From Nitrososphaerota archaeon (GTDB lineage Archaea > Thermoproteota > Nitrososphaeria > Nitrososphaerales > JACQRY01), in NCBI GenBank assembly GCA_016206275.1, contig JACQRY010000150.1:1-6063 (forward strand): 6,063 nt of DNA, written 5' to 3'. A program made the translations under genes and the position numbers. The first letter of the stretch is position 1. Each line of letters opens with the position of its first letter. The notes beneath the pieces were generated by a model that saw nothing but the letters and a program-made list of their open reading frames with translations, was not told where the DNA came from and ran no database searches. Shown here piece after piece: positions 5,961-6,063 of this stretch.

Positions 5961-5980
5961 TCCAGAAACTGGGTCAGGTA

Positions 5981-6063
5981 CTAATTTCCCACAACCACCT
6001 TACCGCTAGGAAGCACGCCTACGAACTTCCAACCGTTTGCGATGAGCTGTTCTGCCTCATCTG
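5981..6063 (-). CDS. C-terminus of a minus-strand gene, possibly a tyrosine recombinase (partial)
   Basis: Only the last 26 codons and the TAG stop (5983-5981) are in the window; the gene continues past the right edge. The peptide begins DEAEQLIANGWKFVGVLPSG and ends KVVVGN. An acidic helix ending in a Gly-aromatic turn, then a short two-stranded hairpin, is typical of the last residues of many archaeal XerA/SSV-type integrases (EEAxxLIxxGxxYV pattern). The other two minus-strand frames hit stops early. That the segment codes is fairly likely. The integrase assignment rests on 26 residues with no catalytic motif in view and is tentative. Confidence 0.5.
   Translation of the reverse strand, partial: DEAEQLIANGWKFVGVLPSGKVVVGN

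Larger units (their letters stand above)
5557..5980. other. Gene-free stretch rich in tRNA-like motifs
   Basis: No reading frame here is convincing as a gene. It holds a box-A-like motif TGGCTAAAGCGG (5635-5646); a box-B-like CGGTTCAAAC (5718-5727, plus) and the same ten bases inverted (5832-5841, minus); a loop TCGCAA closed by CTGC/GTAG (about 5697-5710); two alternative 7-bp closing stems (5628-5634 with 5738-5744, and 5683-5689 with 5752-5758); and hairpins at 5825-5866. The T- and D-stems expected of a working tRNA do not pair. I read it as decayed tRNA sequence or an unrecognised structured RNA. Confidence 0.45.

Noticed and set aside
1..6063. CRISPR array, insertion sequence or rRNA
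   Set aside because: No regularly spaced repeats, transposase motifs or rRNA-like sequence were seen on either strand.

Overview
The window looks archaeal. AT-rich TATA-like boxes sit about 35 to 40 bases upstream of two probable start codons (a GTG at 243 and an ATG at 2044 on the minus strand), which would give very short leaders. Coding is dense on both strands, and the proteins are of archaeal type (a short ribbon-helix-helix-like protein, a zinc-ribbon protein, winged-helix arrays). The lineage cannot be fixed from this sequence; a TACK-type archaeon is only a guess.

Layout. Positions 1-180 hold the 3' part of a tRNA (T-arm, acceptor 3' strand, encoded CCA) with no normal 5' half in view, followed by hairpins and a T-run that look like a terminator. 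A TATA box at 202-210 then leads into two overlapping plus-strand reading frames (243-1043 and 994-1914). Together they read as one protein of about 556 residues: winged-helix domains followed by a PD-(D/E)XK nuclease domain, broken by an apparent one-base frameshift near 987. A small minus-strand ribbon-helix-helix-like gene (1826-2044) converges on it and overlaps its last 89 bases. The 2045-2331 gap holds that gene's promoter and nothing else I can support.

From 5556 back to 2332 lies a two-gene minus-strand operon: a 923-residue P-type II cation-pumping ATPase, whose TGA stop is followed directly by the ATG of a 150-residue protein ending in a CxxC-CxxC zinc ribbon. The tight joint suggests translational coupling and a shared role, perhaps sensing or modulating the pump.

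Positions 5557-5980 hold no gene but are rich in tRNA-like motifs: a box-A-like and two box-B-like sequences, two mutually exclusive 7-bp closing stems, hairpins, and a minus-strand T-run. The last 83 bases are the C-terminus of a minus-strand gene whose ending resembles those of archaeal tyrosine recombinases. A 13-base sequence next to GGGCCC occurs in inverted orientation near both ends of the window (105-117 and 5942-5954). The likeliest overall picture is a chromosomal ion-pump operon and a nuclease gene flanked by tRNA-associated integration scars. That picture is inference; the motifs themselves are directly visible.
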